Positions 5,254 to 6,244 of a stretch of 6,244 bases of DNA are shown here, piece by piece. Source of the DNA: DASQFQ01 sp039934455 (lineage in GTDB: Bacteria > Actinomycetota > Thermoleophilia > Solirubrobacterales > Solirubrobacteraceae); NCBI GenBank assembly GCA_039934455.1, contig JBDTMF010000242.1:1-6244 (forward strand). Direction: 5' to 3'. The notes below the pieces were generated by a model that made no database searches, was not told the origin of the DNA, and saw only the letters and a list, made by a program, of their open reading frames with translations. How positions within the stretch are numbered: position 1 is the stretch's first letter; each line of letters starts with the position of its first letter. The position numbers were made by a program, and so were the translations under genes.

Positions 5254-6244
5254 TCAGCCCGCGGGCTTCGCCGCCTCGTCGAGCTCGCGCCGCAGCTCGC
5301 GGATCTCGTCGCGCAGCCGCGCGGCGTACTCGAAGCGCAGCTCCTCCGCGGCGGCGAGCATCTCCTCCTCGAGCTCCACGATCGTCTTCTCGATCTCGGC
5401 CGGCTCCATCTCCGTGCGCTTCTCGCGCCGGCGGCGGCCCTTGGTCGGGACCTTGGAGTCCGACATCAGGAACTCCGTGATGTCGGAGATGCCCTTGACG
5501 ATCGTCTCGGGCGTGATCCCGTGTTCCTCGTTGTAGGCGACCTGGATCTCGCGCCGGCGATTCGTCTCGTCGATCGCGGTGCGCATCGCCGCCGTCTCCT
5601 TGTCGGCGTACATCAGCACCGTGCCGCCGACGTTGCGGGCCGCACGACCGATCGTCTGGATCAGCGAGGTCTCGCCGCGGAGGAAGCCCTCCTTGTCGGC
5701 GTCGAGGATCGCGACCAGCGAGACCTCGGGAAGGTCGAGCCCCTCGCGCAGGAGGTTGACGCCGACCAGCACGTCGTACTCGCCGAGCCGCAGCTCGCGG
5801 ATGATCTGGATCCGCTCCAGCGTGTCGATCTCGGAGTGCAGGTAGCGCACCTTGAAGCCGACCTCGAGCAGGTAGTCCGTGAGGTCCTCGCTCATCTTCT
5901 TCGTCAGCGTCGTCACGAGCACGCGCTCGTTGCGGTCCACGCGGGTGCGGATCTCGTTCATCAGGTCGTCGATCTGGTTGCGCGTCTCGCGCACCTCGAC
6001 GTCCGGGTCCACGATCCCCGTCGGGCGCACGATCTGCTCGACGATGTGCTTGGAGTGCTCGCGCTCGTAGGCGCCCGGCGTGGCGGAGACGAACACCATC
6101 TGCGGGGTGATGGAGAGGAACTCGGCGAAGGTCTGCGGGCGGTTGTCCATCGCGCTCGGCAGCCGGAAGCCGTAGTCCACCAGCGTCGACTTGCGCGAGC
6201 GGTCGCCCTCGTACATGCCGCCGATCTGCGGCACGGTCTGGTGC
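5254..6244 (-). CDS. uvrB: Excinuclease ABC subunit B, C-terminal half (5' end outside the window)
   Basis: UvrB is the damage-verifying helicase-like subunit of the UvrABC nucleotide excision repair complex; it takes DNA from UvrA and recruits UvrC. The window shows the last 329 residues of a protein normally near 670. The first complete codons read HQTVPQIGGMYEGDRSRK, the segment right after the DEAD-like DESH box. Then come the RLPSAMDNRP block, helicase motif IV (VLVTTLTKKMSEDL), motif V (LREGLDLPEVSLVAILDADKEGF) and motif VI (QTIGRAARN, 5658-5632). A basic linker (KGRRRREK) leads to the C-terminal UVR domain (about 5390-5280) that contacts UvrC. The Walker A motif and beta-hairpin lie beyond the right edge. 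The GTG at 6234 is an internal Val codon, not a start. The frame is intact through the TGA at 5256-5254. I see no terminator after it. Confidence 0.97.
   Translation of the reverse strand, partial: HQTVPQIGGMYEGDRSRKSTLVDYGFRLPSAMDNRPQTFAEFLSITPQMVFVSATPGAYEREHSKHIVEQIVRPTGIVDPDVEVRETRNQIDDLMNEIRTRVDRNERVLVTTLTKKMSEDLTDYLLEVGFKVRYLHSEIDTLERIQIIRELRLGEYDVLVGVNLLREGLDLPEVSLVAILDADKEGFLRGETSLIQTIGRAARNVGGTVLMYADKETAAMRTAIDETNRRREIQVAYNEEHGITPETIVKGISDITEFLMSDSKVPTKGRRRREKRTEMEPAEIEKTIVELEEEMLAAAEELRFEYAARLRDEIRELRRELDEAAKPAG

Noticed and set aside
1809..5480. A 1223-codon open frame on the plus strand opposite the mannosidase gene
   Set aside because: Over the mannosidase its codons are exact reverse complements of the sense codons. 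Stops would need TTA, CTA or TCA in the sense frame, which are rare at this GC. The product is a biased Arg/Val/Gly/Ala string with no recognisable motif, and it runs on through the promoter gap into uvrB in a different register.
5254..6234. A complete 326-residue gene starting at GTG 6234
   Set aside because: The codon is the Val of the conserved UvrB segment HQTVPQIGGMY, and the frame stays open to the window edge, so this is an internal codon of a partial uvrB.

Overview
The window is very GC-rich (about 70% by eye) and all coding is on the minus strand. Read in transcription order it holds the 3' half of uvrB (running off the right edge), a large secreted glycoside hydrolase family 92 (GH92) alpha-mannosidase, and a compact mutY. 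The UvrB and MutY sequences look actinobacterial. The mannosidase ends in a poly-glycine linker and a very arginine-rich C-terminal domain with a Cys pair, a tail I associate with secreted proteins of Thermoleophilia (Solirubrobacterales such as Conexibacter, Patulibacter or Solirubrobacter). That placement is an inference, not a proof.

Layout. Positions 6244-5254 carry the C-terminal 329 residues of UvrB. A 91-bp gap (5253-5163) is dense with regulation: a good sigma70-type promoter (TTGACG-N17-TAGCTT), a perfect 16-bp palindrome of the LacI/GalR operator type over the predicted transcription start, a small GC hairpin, and a strong purine-rich ribosome binding site. Positions 5162-828 encode the 1444-residue GH92 enzyme. 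It has a signal peptide, a first F5/8 type C domain apparently nested inside a beta-sandwich module, the two-part GH92 catalytic core with its catalytic acid and base motifs intact, a second F5/8 type C domain, the Gly linker and the Arg-rich tail. After only 11 bp, mutY runs from 816 to 25. It is a short adenine glycosylase with all catalytic and Fe-S residues but without the usual C-terminal 8-oxoguanine recognition domain. In positions 1-24 I see nothing I can call.

How they work together. UvrB (nucleotide excision repair) and MutY (base excision repair) are housekeeping DNA repair genes. The mannosidase is an exported sugar-scavenging enzyme with its own sugar-type operator, set between them. 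I see no terminator between the mannosidase and mutY, so mutY may be read partly from the sugar-controlled promoter. No regulator, transporter or other sugar gene is visible. I found no evidence of a CRISPR array, RNA gene, insertion sequence or undescribed defence-like system.
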